A stretch of 64,000 nucleotides of DNA from Nostoc sp. HK-01 (GTDB lineage Bacteria; Cyanobacteriota; Cyanobacteriia; Cyanobacteriales; Nostocaceae): NCBI GenBank assembly GCA_003990705.1, contig AP018318.1, positions 2,979,501 to 3,043,500 on the forward strand. The letters are read 5' to 3'. Under the pieces are notes generated by a model. The model worked only from the letters and a program-made list of their open reading frames with translations, was not told the DNA's origin and did not search any database. Positions 36,038 through 44,556 of this stretch are shown here, in pieces. Both the position numbers and the translations under genes were made by a program. Position 1 is the stretch's first letter. Every line of letters starts with the position of its first letter.

Positions 36038-36838
36038 ATGAATATTTCGCCTACACAAAAAAAACCGCATGTCGCATGGCAAGCGGTTTTGTCAGTAATT
36101 ATGTTTATTTTTATGTATTTACCTATACTAGTATTAGGATTTTATAGTTTTAACCAGTCTCCTTACAGTGCAACTTGGCAAGGATTTACCCTCGATTGGT
36201 ATAGCAAACTCTTCAGTGACGATCGCATTTTATCTGCTTTGAACAATAGTTTGATAGTTGCCTTTTGCGCCGTGGGAATTTCCGCCGTGTTAGGAACCTT
36301 AATGGCGGTGGGATTAGCGCGGTATAAATTTCCAGGTAAGAGTTTGTATCGGGGTGTAGCTTACCTACCCTTAATTATTCCTGATATTGCGATCGCCGTT
36401 GCTACTCTGGTATTTCTCGCCGCCTTTGCTGTTCCTTTGAGTTTATGGACAATTGTCGCGGCGCACATCGTATTTTGTTTAGCCTACGTAGGGCTAGTGG
36501 TGGGTTCAAGACTCAATAACTTAGATCCCCACTTAGAAGAAGCCGCACTAGATTTAGGCGCTACACCAGTACAAGCATTTATTAAAGTATTACTACCACA
36601 ATTAATGCCAGGAATTGTAGCTGGTTGTCTGCTGGCTTTTGTTCTCAGTTTAGATGATTTTCTCATTGCTAGTTTTACCGCTGGTAGCGGTTACAACACC
36701 TTGCCAATGGAGATTTTTAGTCGGATTAGAACAGGTGTGAAGCCTGATATCAATGCTCTCAGTATGTTGCTAATTACAGTATCAGCAATTGTTGCTTTTA
36801 TAGCTGAATTTATGCGGATTTTAGGAGAGAGAAAATAG
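36038..36838 (+). CDS. potC: PotC-type spermidine/putrescine ABC permease, solitary
   Basis: 266 residues, six membrane helices. The ABC-permease EAA loop is EEAALDLGATPVQAFIKVLL (about 167-186), and the C-terminal FVLSLDDFLIASFTAGSGYN is typical of PotC. It should pair with PotB, PotA and PotD to import polyamines. None of these lie beside it, and the next gene is unrelated, so it must work with components encoded elsewhere. Confidence 0.9.
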   Translation: MNISPTQKKPHVAWQAVLSVIMFIFMYLPILVLGFYSFNQSPYSATWQGFTLDWYSKLFSDDRILSALNNSLIVAFCAVGISAVLGTLMAVGLARYKFPGKSLYRGVAYLPLIIPDIAIAVATLVFLAAFAVPLSLWTIVAAHIVFCLAYVGLVVGSRLNNLDPHLEEAALDLGATPVQAFIKVLLPQLMPGIVAGCLLAFVLSLDDFLIASFTAGSGYNTLPMEIFSRIRTGVKPDINALSMLLITVSAIVAFIAEFMRILGERK

Positions 36839-36852
36839 TTAATGTATAACTG

Positions 36853-36883
36853 CATCACCGACTTATTAAGTAAGTCGGTGATG
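36853..36883. terminator. Perfect 13-bp stem-loop after potC
   Basis: CATCACCGACTTA (36853-36865) and its exact complement (36871-36883) with a 5-base loop, 15 bases after the potC stop. Followed by TAAAAAAA, so a T-run is present only on the opposite strand. Likely 3' end structure of potC. Confidence 0.6.
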
Positions 36884-37231
36884 TAAAAAAATAGATATAA
36901 ATTTAACTTTATAAATAAATCACAATAGCTCAATTATGACAAAATCTATTCAGCGTTAATTAGTACTTACATCCATCATCAAATACCCTTGACAATGGCA
37001 AGATACCTATCTTATGATTCCTGGTGGAATGGAAATTAGTGCTATCATTCATTCTCAAAATTAAACAGTACCCAACACACAGGGACAAATAAATAAATTA
37101 CGCTCATCTGTATGTTTTCATGCTGGTATATATGCAGATGAAATTTAGTTGATATTTATTTGTCTAGAAATCGGTTTTCAATTCGATAATATTGGGGCTA
37201 ACTTTGGACAAGTTGCTACATCCTCCTCGTT
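36884..37231. other. Spacer with a 12-bp inverted repeat upstream of the kinase gene
   Basis: GACAAATAAATA at 37084-37095 and TATTTATTTGTC at 37153-37164 are perfect complements, 57 bases apart, 70 bases before the kinase start. They could form an operator or leader structure. A short frame around 37015 reading MIPGGMEISAIIHSQN looks like a gene remnant but cannot be assigned. Confidence 0.4.
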
Positions 37232-39070
37232 ATGCAAATCTGCCAAAATCCCAATTGTTCAAATCCCTTTAATGCTGACGGCAATAGATTTTGCATAAGT
37301 TGCGGACACAGCAGTTTTGGCAAACTGCTAAGAAACCGTTACCGCGTATTAAAACTATTAGGCGAAGGTGGATTTAGCAAAACTTACGCAGCCGAAGATG
37401 CAGATAGACTAGATGCACCTTGCGTCATTAAACAATTCTTTCCGCAAATTCAAGGAACCGGACAACGTACTAAAGCCGCGGAATTCTTCAAAGAAGAGGC
37501 ATTTCGACTGTATGAACTCGGAGAAAATCATAGCCAAATTCCCAGATTATTAGCTTACTTTGCCCAAGGTTCGAGTTTATATTTAGTTCAAGAATTTATC
37601 CAAGGTAAAACACTCTTAGAAGAAGTTCAAGAGCAATCTTTTAACGAAGAAAAAATTCGCAAAATATTAACAGATTTATTACCAGTATTAGAATTTATTC
37701 ATGCTTGTAACTTTGTTCATCGAGATATCAAACCAGAGAACATTATCCGGCGTGATAGCGATGGCAAATTAGTATTAATTGACTTTGGTGGTGCAAAACA
37801 AGTAACCCAAACGAGCATAGCTAGACAAGCTACAGTAATTTATACAATGGGTTATGCTCCTAGTGAGCAGATGGCGGGTTTTGCTTGCCCGGCGAGTGAT
37901 TTATATGCTTTGGGGGTCACTTGTGTGAGGTTGCTAACGCAATGTTTACCCATCCAAGATGCTTACGGACAAATTAAAGACCCCATTTATGATGCCATGA
38001 ACGGTCAGTGGTTATGGCAGGAATATTTAGATGCACAAGGTATTTATATTAGCGAAGACCTAAGAAAAATTTTAGATAAATTACTGGAACATTTAGCAAG
38101 CGATCGCTATCAATCAGCAACAGAAGTTTTGAATGATTTGAAATCGGCTAAAACAGTTATTATTGAACCACAAATAACACAACCGACATTACTAAAATTA
38201 CCAACAGAACCAAAAATAATTAAACCCTTACCACCCTTAGAAACCTGTGAATTTGCAGTAGTCACAGTAGATACAGGCGGTAGAGAAGTTAGCCGCGATC
38301 GCACCACAGCCGAATTTTTTGTGGAAGAATTGAGCAAAGGCGTAACCTTAGAAATGGTAGCGATTCCCGGTGGTACTTATTTAATGGGTTCACCCACCTT
38401 TGAAGGCGATGCAGATGAACGTCCCCAACATCGAGTAGCGATCGCACCCTTTTTTATGGGTAAATATCCTATAACTCAAGCACAGTGGCGTGCAGTCACC
38501 GCCTTACCCAAAGTCAAACAAACCTTAAATCCCTACCCTTCCAAATTTAAAGGACTTAACCGCCCAGTAGAAAACGTTTCTTGGCACGAAGCGGTAGAAT
38601 TTTGCATCAGACTCTCCCAACAAACCGGAAGGGAATATCGCCTCCCCAGCGAAGCCGAATGGGAATATGCTTGTCGCGCCGGAACCACCACATCCTTTCA
38701 CTTTGGCGAAAAAATCACTACAGAACTAGTCAATTACAGCGATAGCGATACCTATTTGATGGAAGGAAAAACCAGATATCGCAAAGAAACCACCGATGTA
38801 GGAAATTTTCAAGTCGCCAACGCCTTTGGATTGTACGATATGCACGGGTTAGTTTGGGAATGGTGCGCTGACCCTTGGCACAACAATTACCAAGGCGCAC
38901 CCTCAGATGGACGAGTTTGGGAAGATGGCGGTGATAGTAACCGTCGGGTGCTACGAGGTGGTTCCTGGAACTTCGGTGCAGAACTGTGTCGCAGCGCCAG
39001 TCGCAGCTGGAATGAATCAGACGGCGGTTTAAGGATTTGCGGTTTTCGCGTCGTCTTTTCTGTGGGATAG
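37232..39070 (+). CDS. Ser/Thr protein kinase fused to an FGE/C-type-lectin domain with DGR-like variable C-terminus
   Basis: 612 residues. A zinc-ribbon start (Cys4, Cys9, CISCG) is followed by a kinase domain: LLGEGGFSKTY, Lys in CVIKQF, HRDIKPENII, LIDFGGAKQ. A linker (about 300-345) leads to the SUMF1/FGE-like domain: MVAIPGGTYLMGSPTFEGDA, PVENVSWHEAVEFC, YRLPSEAEWEYACRAG, GLYDMHGLVWEWCAD and RVLRGGSW. After RGGSWN the usual Asn-rich loop is replaced by FGAEL..CRSASRSWNESDG..LRIC before GFRVV. Residues differ from the family consensus mainly where Asn is expected. In cyanobacteria such kinase-FGE fusions are known targets of diversity-generating retroelements. No DGR reverse transcriptase or template is in this window, so it would be a remote target. 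Confidence 0.9.
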   Translation: MQICQNPNCSNPFNADGNRFCISCGHSSFGKLLRNRYRVLKLLGEGGFSKTYAAEDADRLDAPCVIKQFFPQIQGTGQRTKAAEFFKEEAFRLYELGENHSQIPRLLAYFAQGSSLYLVQEFIQGKTLLEEVQEQSFNEEKIRKILTDLLPVLEFIHACNFVHRDIKPENIIRRDSDGKLVLIDFGGAKQVTQTSIARQATVIYTMGYAPSEQMAGFACPASDLYALGVTCVRLLTQCLPIQDAYGQIKDPIYDAMNGQWLWQEYLDAQGIYISEDLRKILDKLLEHLASDRYQSATEVLNDLKSAKTVIIEPQITQPTLLKLPTEPKIIKPLPPLETCEFAVVTVDTGGREVSRDRTTAEFFVEELSKGVTLEMVAIPGGTYLMGSPTFEGDADERPQHRVAIAPFFMGKYPITQAQWRAVTALPKVKQTLNPYPSKFKGLNRPVENVSWHEAVEFCIRLSQQTGREYRLPSEAEWEYACRAGTTTSFHFGEKITTELVNYSDSDTYLMEGKTRYRKETTDVGNFQVANAFGLYDMHGLVWEWCADPWHNNYQGAPSDGRVWEDGGDSNRRVLRGGSWNFGAELCRSASRSWNESDGGLRICGFRVVFSVG

Positions 39071-39082
39071 GAGTTACGACGC
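38966..39082 (+). other. Candidate DGR variable region and terminal hairpin
   Basis: The variable core is about 38969-39040, within codons TGG (38966) to GGT (39041). Several codons are one or two adenine changes from AAC/AAT (TTC, GGT, AGC, GGC, ATT, TGC). GCGTCGT (39048-39054) and ACGACGC (39076-39082) form a 7-bp stem across the stop codon, in the place where known DGRs have a hairpin next to the mutagenic-homing start. Inference from pattern only. Confidence 0.5.
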
Positions 39083-39212
39083 AAAAGCCTTTGAATCTCT
39101 TTATTTCTCAGTGTTCTCTGCGTCTCTGTGGTTCGATATTGTGCAACCTATATGTATATATGTAAGTTTTGTAGGATAAATAGTAAGGCAGTTTAGCTCA
39201 GATTTCCTTAAT

Positions 39213-39455
39213 ATGAACCAGAATTTAGCACCAGCGAGAGTACCAACACCAGGAAAAATTTTAAGTCGAGAAATAGAAGCCCGTGGCTGGACACAGAAAG
39301 ATTTAGCCGAAATTATGGGTTGCCCAGTTCAAACTATCAACGAAATTATTCGGATTAACAAGCAAATTACACCTGAAATAGCTATCAAACTCTCACTCGC
39401 CTTGGGGACTTCTCCTGAGTTTTGGAATAACTTGGAAGCCAAATATCGCTTTTAA
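39213..39455 (+). CDS. higA: HigA-type XRE antitoxin, orphan
   Basis: 80 residues: PTPGKILSREIEARGWTQKD, then the helix-turn-helix DLAEIMGCPVQTINEIIRIN and the family ending LSLALGTSPEFWNNLEAKY. This is the HigA/VapI class of antitoxin. HigB, expected immediately upstream, has no room: the gap to the kinase gene is 142 bases. The next gene encodes a HEPN-like protein and may be its functional partner, or the antitoxin is a solitary regulator. Confidence 0.85.
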   Translation: MNQNLAPARVPTPGKILSREIEARGWTQKDLAEIMGCPVQTINEIIRINKQITPEIAIKLSLALGTSPEFWNNLEAKYRF

Positions 39456-39519
39456 TTTTAATTTTTGAATTGAGATATTTTTGTAGTTACAAGTTTGGCT
39501 GTTTTCCTTATATCATTGG

Positions 39520-40617
39520 TTGGGTTACACTTTCACCCAAAATACAAAATATTTTGATAGTACTTTACTTGGAGTTTCTAGATTGATTGAACATTTCACA
39601 GGATTTTATACATCCCGTCCATTCTGGGCTGGTGAGCCTCCCATTGATATTAAAGCTCTGCTGAATATTGAAAATCAGACGCAACTCTCTGAAATCCAGA
39701 AGCAGCTTTATGATTTAATGTCAGCTATTACATTCTCATACGAAACTAATAACTTCCGACTTTGGATTTGTAAAGATGGAATGATACTGGTTCACATTAA
39801 AGAGTTAGAAAAAGAAATTGACAAAATTAGAGATAACGGTGATTTTGAAGCAGAAAGTAGATTATTAGGACAATATTTAAATTACCTAAATTGTCTTTAT
39901 CTTTTGTTAGATTCTGTTTTAATTGAATTTAAGCAATTTTCCTATTTTAACTTATCTGAAATAACGAATAGAGATGTGGTGCGGCTACAGTTTGAAGATG
40001 GGGAATATATATTTATAAATACTCCAATGGAAAGTATAGCTTCTATATATCAAAAAGAACGTTATTTGCTTACATACGACACTATTACAAGTATGTATTC
40101 TCGACAATCTCTTTCAAAAGATGTTTTCGATTTGCTTTTTGCTCAATACTCAATTGCTACAGCTAATACTAGTCTGCTGAACAACCTTGCTGAAGTCGCC
40201 AAGAGCTTATCAGAATATAAAATTGGAAATTACTCTACTTCGCTAGTTTTAGCTTGGTTTGTGAGTGAGTCAGCAATCATCAGAATATGGAATAAATACC
40301 TTGACTCTTCTAATCGGGATTATCCTGATGGAATTCGTCGAATTTCAACAGAACGGAAAAAAATACTTACTGGACGTGATTATATGGTAAGTGTCATCTC
40401 GAATATCCTTGAGTTATCAGGCATAATTCCATTTCCGACGTACCAAAATATTAATGCTGTGCGTGGATTTCGGAACAAAGTGGTACATGGTGATTCTAAC
40501 TTTACTTGTAGCGCTGAACATTGCCAAAAGGCGATTGAACTAGCTCTTAATCTTACATTGGAAGGAACTGGTTTAAAGGTATTACCTAACTACACACATT
40601 CACTCCCTGGATTATGA
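39520..40617 (+). CDS. Unknown protein with C-terminal HEPN-like RNxxVH motif
   Basis: 365 residues, mostly helical, no known N-terminal domain. The C-terminus has GFRNKVVHGDSNFTCSAEH: RNKVVH fits the R-x4-6-H catalytic motif of HEPN ribonucleases, and the following helix EHCQKAIELALNL matches HEPN helix 4. The start is uncertain: the frame opens at a TAG at 39484 and the first codon that fits is TTG at 39520, with no ATG until about codon 67. Located 64 bases after the HigA-type gene on the same strand, so the two may be a toxin-antitoxin-like or abortive-infection pair. Confidence 0.6.
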   Translation: MGYTFTQNTKYFDSTLLGVSRLIEHFTGFYTSRPFWAGEPPIDIKALLNIENQTQLSEIQKQLYDLMSAITFSYETNNFRLWICKDGMILVHIKELEKEIDKIRDNGDFEAESRLLGQYLNYLNCLYLLLDSVLIEFKQFSYFNLSEITNRDVVRLQFEDGEYIFINTPMESIASIYQKERYLLTYDTITSMYSRQSLSKDVFDLLFAQYSIATANTSLLNNLAEVAKSLSEYKIGNYSTSLVLAWFVSESAIIRIWNKYLDSSNRDYPDGIRRISTERKKILTGRDYMVSVISNILELSGIIPFPTYQNINAVRGFRNKVVHGDSNFTCSAEHCQKAIELALNLTLEGTGLKVLPNYTHSLPGL

Positions 40618-40652
40618 AGTGTTCAGCAATTTTTGCTATTAATTAATACTTT

Positions 40653-42551
40653 CTAATCACATAAAGCTAAGTCAAACCAGAAAGTTGTCCCGATACCAAT
40701 TTCACTTACTAAGTGAACTTTACTACCATGCCTTTCCACAATATTTCTGACAATTGATAAGCCCAAACCAGTACCTTCTAAAGTATGAACTCGATTTTCG
40801 ACGCGGAAGAAGCGGTCAAAAATTGCCTGTTGGTCTTCTGAGCCGATACCAATACCAGTATCAGATACTTCCACGCGCACACGCGGAGATTGATTGGGAG
40901 CATGGGGTTTGGGATCTAATTGATAGGTGCGAATAGCTACTTTCCCCCCTGCTTTGGTAAATTTCAAGGCATTTCCGACTAAATTAGCTAAGACTTGGAG
41001 TAATAAATCATAATTACCCAGAACCAGCGGTAAATTAGGAGCAACTTCTTGAATTAGTTCAATACCTTTATCTTTGGCGTTGAGTTGATAAGTTCGCAGT
41101 GTTTGTTCAATAGCTTGGGCGAGATCTACACCATCAAAGTTGTAACTCCGACCAGATTCTAACTTAGATAAGTCTAAAACATCGTTAACCAAACGAGTCA
41201 GGCGATCGGTTTCATGGTTAACAGTTTTAAGAAAATCCTGACGCTGTTCTATACTCAAGTCTTCGCCATAGTCGTGCAGCGTTTCAATAAAAGATTTGAT
41301 ATTGAATAACGGTGTCCGCAGTTCATGGGAAACGTTGCTGATAAATTGGCTCTTAGCTTCGTTGAGTTCTACTTCCCGCGTAATATCTTGTACAGTAATC
41401 GCAATCCCTTTAATACTTTCCCGTTGGAGATTGAGTACTGTAGTTAACAAAATCCGAATGGTGCGCTTGGTTGGTTGATTGAGATGAATGCGGAACTCGG
41501 CGCTGTCGCATTCTCCCGCCGCCATTTCGTAAAGGGGACGAGTGATTTCCATCTGAATAGCTGGGGGTAATTGATGTAAAACATTACTACCTACTACATC
41601 ATTGCCTTCCCAGCAAAAAATTCGGCGTGCTGTGGGGTTGACTAAAATCACCTGCATATTGTTGTCAATCAACACCGCACCATCAGCAATCGTGGAAACT
41701 AAAGTTTCTAGTTTGGCTTTTTCTGCTGTTAGTTCTTCAATATTTTGTTCTTCATAGCGTTCTAGACGCTCTGCCATATCATTGAAACTGAGAATTAACT
41801 CTCCCAGTTCACCGCCTAGGGGTAAATCGATGCGCTGCTTGAAATTCCCCGTGGCGATTTGTTTCACACCAACTAACAGTTCTTTTATTGGCTTGGTAAT
41901 AGTTAAAGCATTAATGACACCAGCCAAAATTACCATCACCCAAATCGTGATAAACACAGCAATGGTGACATCACGGGTGAAATTCGTAGATATAACGGCA
42001 GTTTGGTTGGGATTGATGCCAATCGCCAAAACACCCAGGTATTTTTTATTAACGATGAGGGGGACAAATACATCGGTGACAATGCCATCTGGGGTGTTAT
42101 GTTGCCGCACCATTGGCTTATCGTCATCACCAGGGTAATCGTCTGGCAATTGTATGCGTCGCTCAATTGTCAACAAAGAGTTTTCTACCTCTCGTTCCCA
42201 AAAGGGAATGCCAAAAAAGATTTTGCCGCTTTCGTCAGCGTAGAGCATATACCTCACACTGGAAGTACTGCTATAAAATCTTTGGGAAAATTGAGCAACC
42301 TCAGTGAGATTATTTTCCGCAATAAGAGGGGTAACATTAGCAGCAAGTAGCAGCCCCAAGTCGCGGCCGAATCGGGTGTCATTCAGACGGGCATCTTGCT
42401 GAATTGTATTTACAGCCCAAAAGGTCAGACCACTCATCACCAAAGAAACCACTAACGTGGCAACAGCTAGAAGCTTAGTTTGGAGGGTGAAATCTGACCA
42501 CCAATTGGCGATCGCTTCTCGGATTGTTTTTAACAGAGCTAACATTTTCAA
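40653..42551 (-). CDS. nblS: NblS/Hik33-type membrane histidine kinase
   Basis: 632 residues. Two transmembrane helices (about 28-48 and 192-212) flank a periplasmic region, then HAMP (NALTITKPIKELLVGVKQIA), PAS (about 285-390) ending GIAITVQDITREVE, HisKA FISNVSHELRTPLFNIKSF and ATPase DTGIGIG, GTGLGLSI. Architecture and wording match NblS (DspA/Hik33/Ycf26), the conserved sensor that controls high-light, nutrient-stress and phycobilisome-degradation genes with RpaB/SrrA regulators. purD is immediately upstream (110 bases), the usual neighbour in cyanobacteria. Confidence 0.93.
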   Translation of the reverse strand: MKMLALLKTIREAIANWWSDFTLQTKLLAVATLVVSLVMSGLTFWAVNTIQQDARLNDTRFGRDLGLLLAANVTPLIAENNLTEVAQFSQRFYSSTSSVRYMLYADESGKIFFGIPFWEREVENSLLTIERRIQLPDDYPGDDDKPMVRQHNTPDGIVTDVFVPLIVNKKYLGVLAIGINPNQTAVISTNFTRDVTIAVFITIWVMVILAGVINALTITKPIKELLVGVKQIATGNFKQRIDLPLGGELGELILSFNDMAERLERYEEQNIEELTAEKAKLETLVSTIADGAVLIDNNMQVILVNPTARRIFCWEGNDVVGSNVLHQLPPAIQMEITRPLYEMAAGECDSAEFRIHLNQPTKRTIRILLTTVLNLQRESIKGIAITVQDITREVELNEAKSQFISNVSHELRTPLFNIKSFIETLHDYGEDLSIEQRQDFLKTVNHETDRLTRLVNDVLDLSKLESGRSYNFDGVDLAQAIEQTLRTYQLNAKDKGIELIQEVAPNLPLVLGNYDLLLQVLANLVGNALKFTKAGGKVAIRTYQLDPKPHAPNQSPRVRVEVSDTGIGIGSEDQQAIFDRFFRVENRVHTLEGTGLGLSIVRNIVERHGSKVHLVSEIGIGTTFWFDLALCD

Positions 42552-42654
42552 TAAAGTTGTTAGTAGTTTTTGTGATAAACCCCAACAACTAAAAAATTAA
42601 CAGTTAATTTGTCTAACATGGTAGGGGCTAGAAGCTAGAGTGAATATCATTGAC

Positions 42655-42682
42655 TCAGCACTCAGCACTCGGCACTCAGCAC
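42655..42682. repeat. ACTCAGC-type heptanucleotide repeats
   Basis: Degenerate 7-base units (CTCAGCA, CTCGGCA, CTCAGCA) in tandem at the 3' end of purD. Similar fragments occur near 7540, 14595 and 35776. They fit the short tandemly repeated repetitive (STRR) class of heterocystous cyanobacteria. Confidence 0.6.
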
Positions 42683-43942
42683 TCTATAGCCAATGTCTCT
42701 CCTATAATATATTCCTTCAAACTGAATAGATTTCAACCCTGTATATGCTTGGGCGATCGCTTGCTGAAAGTTTTCCCCTGTGCCAGTCACATTTAACACT
42801 CGTCCCCCATCGGTGACAACTTGCTGTTGGTCGTTCAATTTTGTCCCCGCATGAAATACGGTGACTCCTGCGGCTGCTTCAATACCAGTAATTACCTTGC
42901 CTTTTTGATAATCTCCCGGATAACCACCAGATGCCGCCACTACAGTAGCCGCTGCGCCACTATGCCAAGCAATAGGGGGCATTTCTCCTAAACGCTGCTG
43001 TACACAAGCCAGGATTAAATCTAATAAGGGTGTGGCTAACAACGGCAAAATCACCTGGGTTTCGGGATCACCGAAACGACAGTTAAATTCCAACACCTGA
43101 AAGTCACCTTCCGGTGTAATCATCAACCCAGCGTAAAGCACACCACGATAGTCTATGCCTTTGGTGCGGAGAGTGGCGATCGCTTTCTCTAAAACTTCTG
43201 TTTGCACCCGTGCCATTAATTCGGGTGTGGCAATGGGCGCTGGGGAGTATGCTCCCATCCCCCCAGTATTATCGCCCGTATCACCCTCACCGACTCGTTT
43301 ATGGTCTTGCGCCGGCAACAAGGGGCGAATTGTTAACCCATCAGTCAAGGCTAAAACTGATACCTCTTGGCCAATTAAACACTCTTCAATTACGACAAAC
43401 TCGCCCGCACTGCCAAACTGCCCTTGAAAAATGGCATCAATGGCGGTCTCTGCTTGTTCTATTGTGGTAGCAACTGTTACGCCCTTCCCTGCTGCCAAGC
43501 CATCAGCTTTCACCACTATCGGCACACCTTGAGCTTTAATATATGATTTAGCTGCCGCCGCCTCAGTAAATACCGCAGCCTTAGCTGTCGGAATACCAGC
43601 TTCCTGCATCAGAGCCTTTGCCCAAGCCTTGCTGGCCTCAATTTGCGCTCCCGCTCTGACAGGGCCAAATACCATCAGTCCTTGCGCTTGTAAGTAGTCA
43701 GTAATTCCCTTCGCCAGTGGGACTTCTGGCCCGACTACTACCAAAGAAATGTCATTTGCTAGGGCGTATTGGCTGATATCGGCAAAATCATCGACTGCCA
43801 AGGGCAAATTCTCACACCTTGCCATATTGGCTGTACCACCATTCCCCGGTACACAGACCACTTGTTCAACTTGCTCCGATTGCAATAACTTCCATGCTAG
43901 AGCGTGTTCACGCCCTCCGTTACCGACAACTAAAACTTTCAC
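42662..43942 (-). CDS. purD: Phosphoribosylamine--glycine ligase
   Basis: 426 residues, full length. KVLVVGNGGREHALAWKL start, VVVGPEVPLAKGI, ATP-grasp KADGLAAGKGVTVA, GGMGAYSPAP and VLEFNCRFGDPETQVILPLL. Second step of purine synthesis. The last codons run into an STRR repeat (42655-42682), so the natural C-terminus may have been slightly altered. Pairs with nblS downstream. Confidence 0.97.
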   Translation of the reverse strand: MKVLVVGNGGREHALAWKLLQSEQVEQVVCVPGNGGTANMARCENLPLAVDDFADISQYALANDISLVVVGPEVPLAKGITDYLQAQGLMVFGPVRAGAQIEASKAWAKALMQEAGIPTAKAAVFTEAAAAKSYIKAQGVPIVVKADGLAAGKGVTVATTIEQAETAIDAIFQGQFGSAGEFVVIEECLIGQEVSVLALTDGLTIRPLLPAQDHKRVGEGDTGDNTGGMGAYSPAPIATPELMARVQTEVLEKAIATLRTKGIDYRGVLYAGLMITPEGDFQVLEFNCRFGDPETQVILPLLATPLLDLILACVQQRLGEMPPIAWHSGAAATVVAASGGYPGDYQKGKVITGIEAAAGVTVFHAGTKLNDQQQVVTDGGRVLNVTGTGENFQQAIAQAYTGLKSIQFEGIYYRRDIGYRVLSAEC

Positions 43943-44556
43943 TGATTTCCTCTTGCGTCCCTTGTGACATGAGAATACTCTAGGAAGTCAAAAGTCAAAA
44001 GTCAAAAGTCAAAAGACTTCATCTTCCCAACCTTTGCGCTATTGCCAATGACAGCTATGTACTAGAACTACTCGCGGATCAATTTTTCACTAATTTAGGT
44101 ACTGATGCAAGTCCTTGAGCAGGCAAAGGTATAAATAAACTTACTGACAGCATATTTCTCGTTAATAAAAGTACATTATTTAAGTAATAAAACTAGTACA
44201 GGTTGACGTAAATAAACAGACCACACTTCGACCTCGCTCAGTGACCATCTGGAATTGCTAAGAGGCTCGTGGTATCACTATTCTTTCTTTTTCCTTTTGA
44301 CTTTTTACTTTTTACTTTTGCCTTGTTGTACTAGGTAGAGAGACTATGATGATTCCGACTTCGGAATTCTACTGTAATTATTATGTTTGAAGTTAAATTA
44401 ATCTTAGGAAATACCCATCAGTATACGTAAGTAATTTTGCTATATTTTCATGATTAATTTAAACATTACTGCTAAATGGTGACGTTTCTACAAGATAAGT
44501 ATTAACCTGTGAATATTGCAGTCAGGGAAATATCAAAAAACAGGTAAATAGAGAAC
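43943..44556. other. 614-base spacer rich in dispersed repeats
   Basis: No gene seen. It holds four tandem AGTCAAA heptamers (43985-44012), an oppositely oriented ACTTTTT series near 44298-44318, and a CTTCGACCTCGCTCAGTGAC fragment near 44226 that belongs to a common cyanobacterial dispersed repeat. Promoters of purD and the epimerase gene lie at its ends. Confidence 0.5.
43985..44012. repeat. STRR: four AGTCAAA heptamers
   Basis: Four exact tandem copies of the 7-base unit AGTCAAA (43985-43991, 43992-43998, 43999-44005, 44006-44012), followed by AGAC. STRR repeats of this kind are characteristic of filamentous, heterocystous cyanobacteria. Confidence 0.85.

Noticed and set aside
37015-37065. 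Short frame MIPGGMEISAIIHSQN upstream of the kinase gene
   Set aside because: Too short to identify; could be a gene remnant, but nothing supports a specific assignment.
43943-44556. tRNA or small RNA in the purD-epimerase spacer
   Set aside because: No cloverleaf or known RNA motif; the palindromic parts belong to dispersed repeats.
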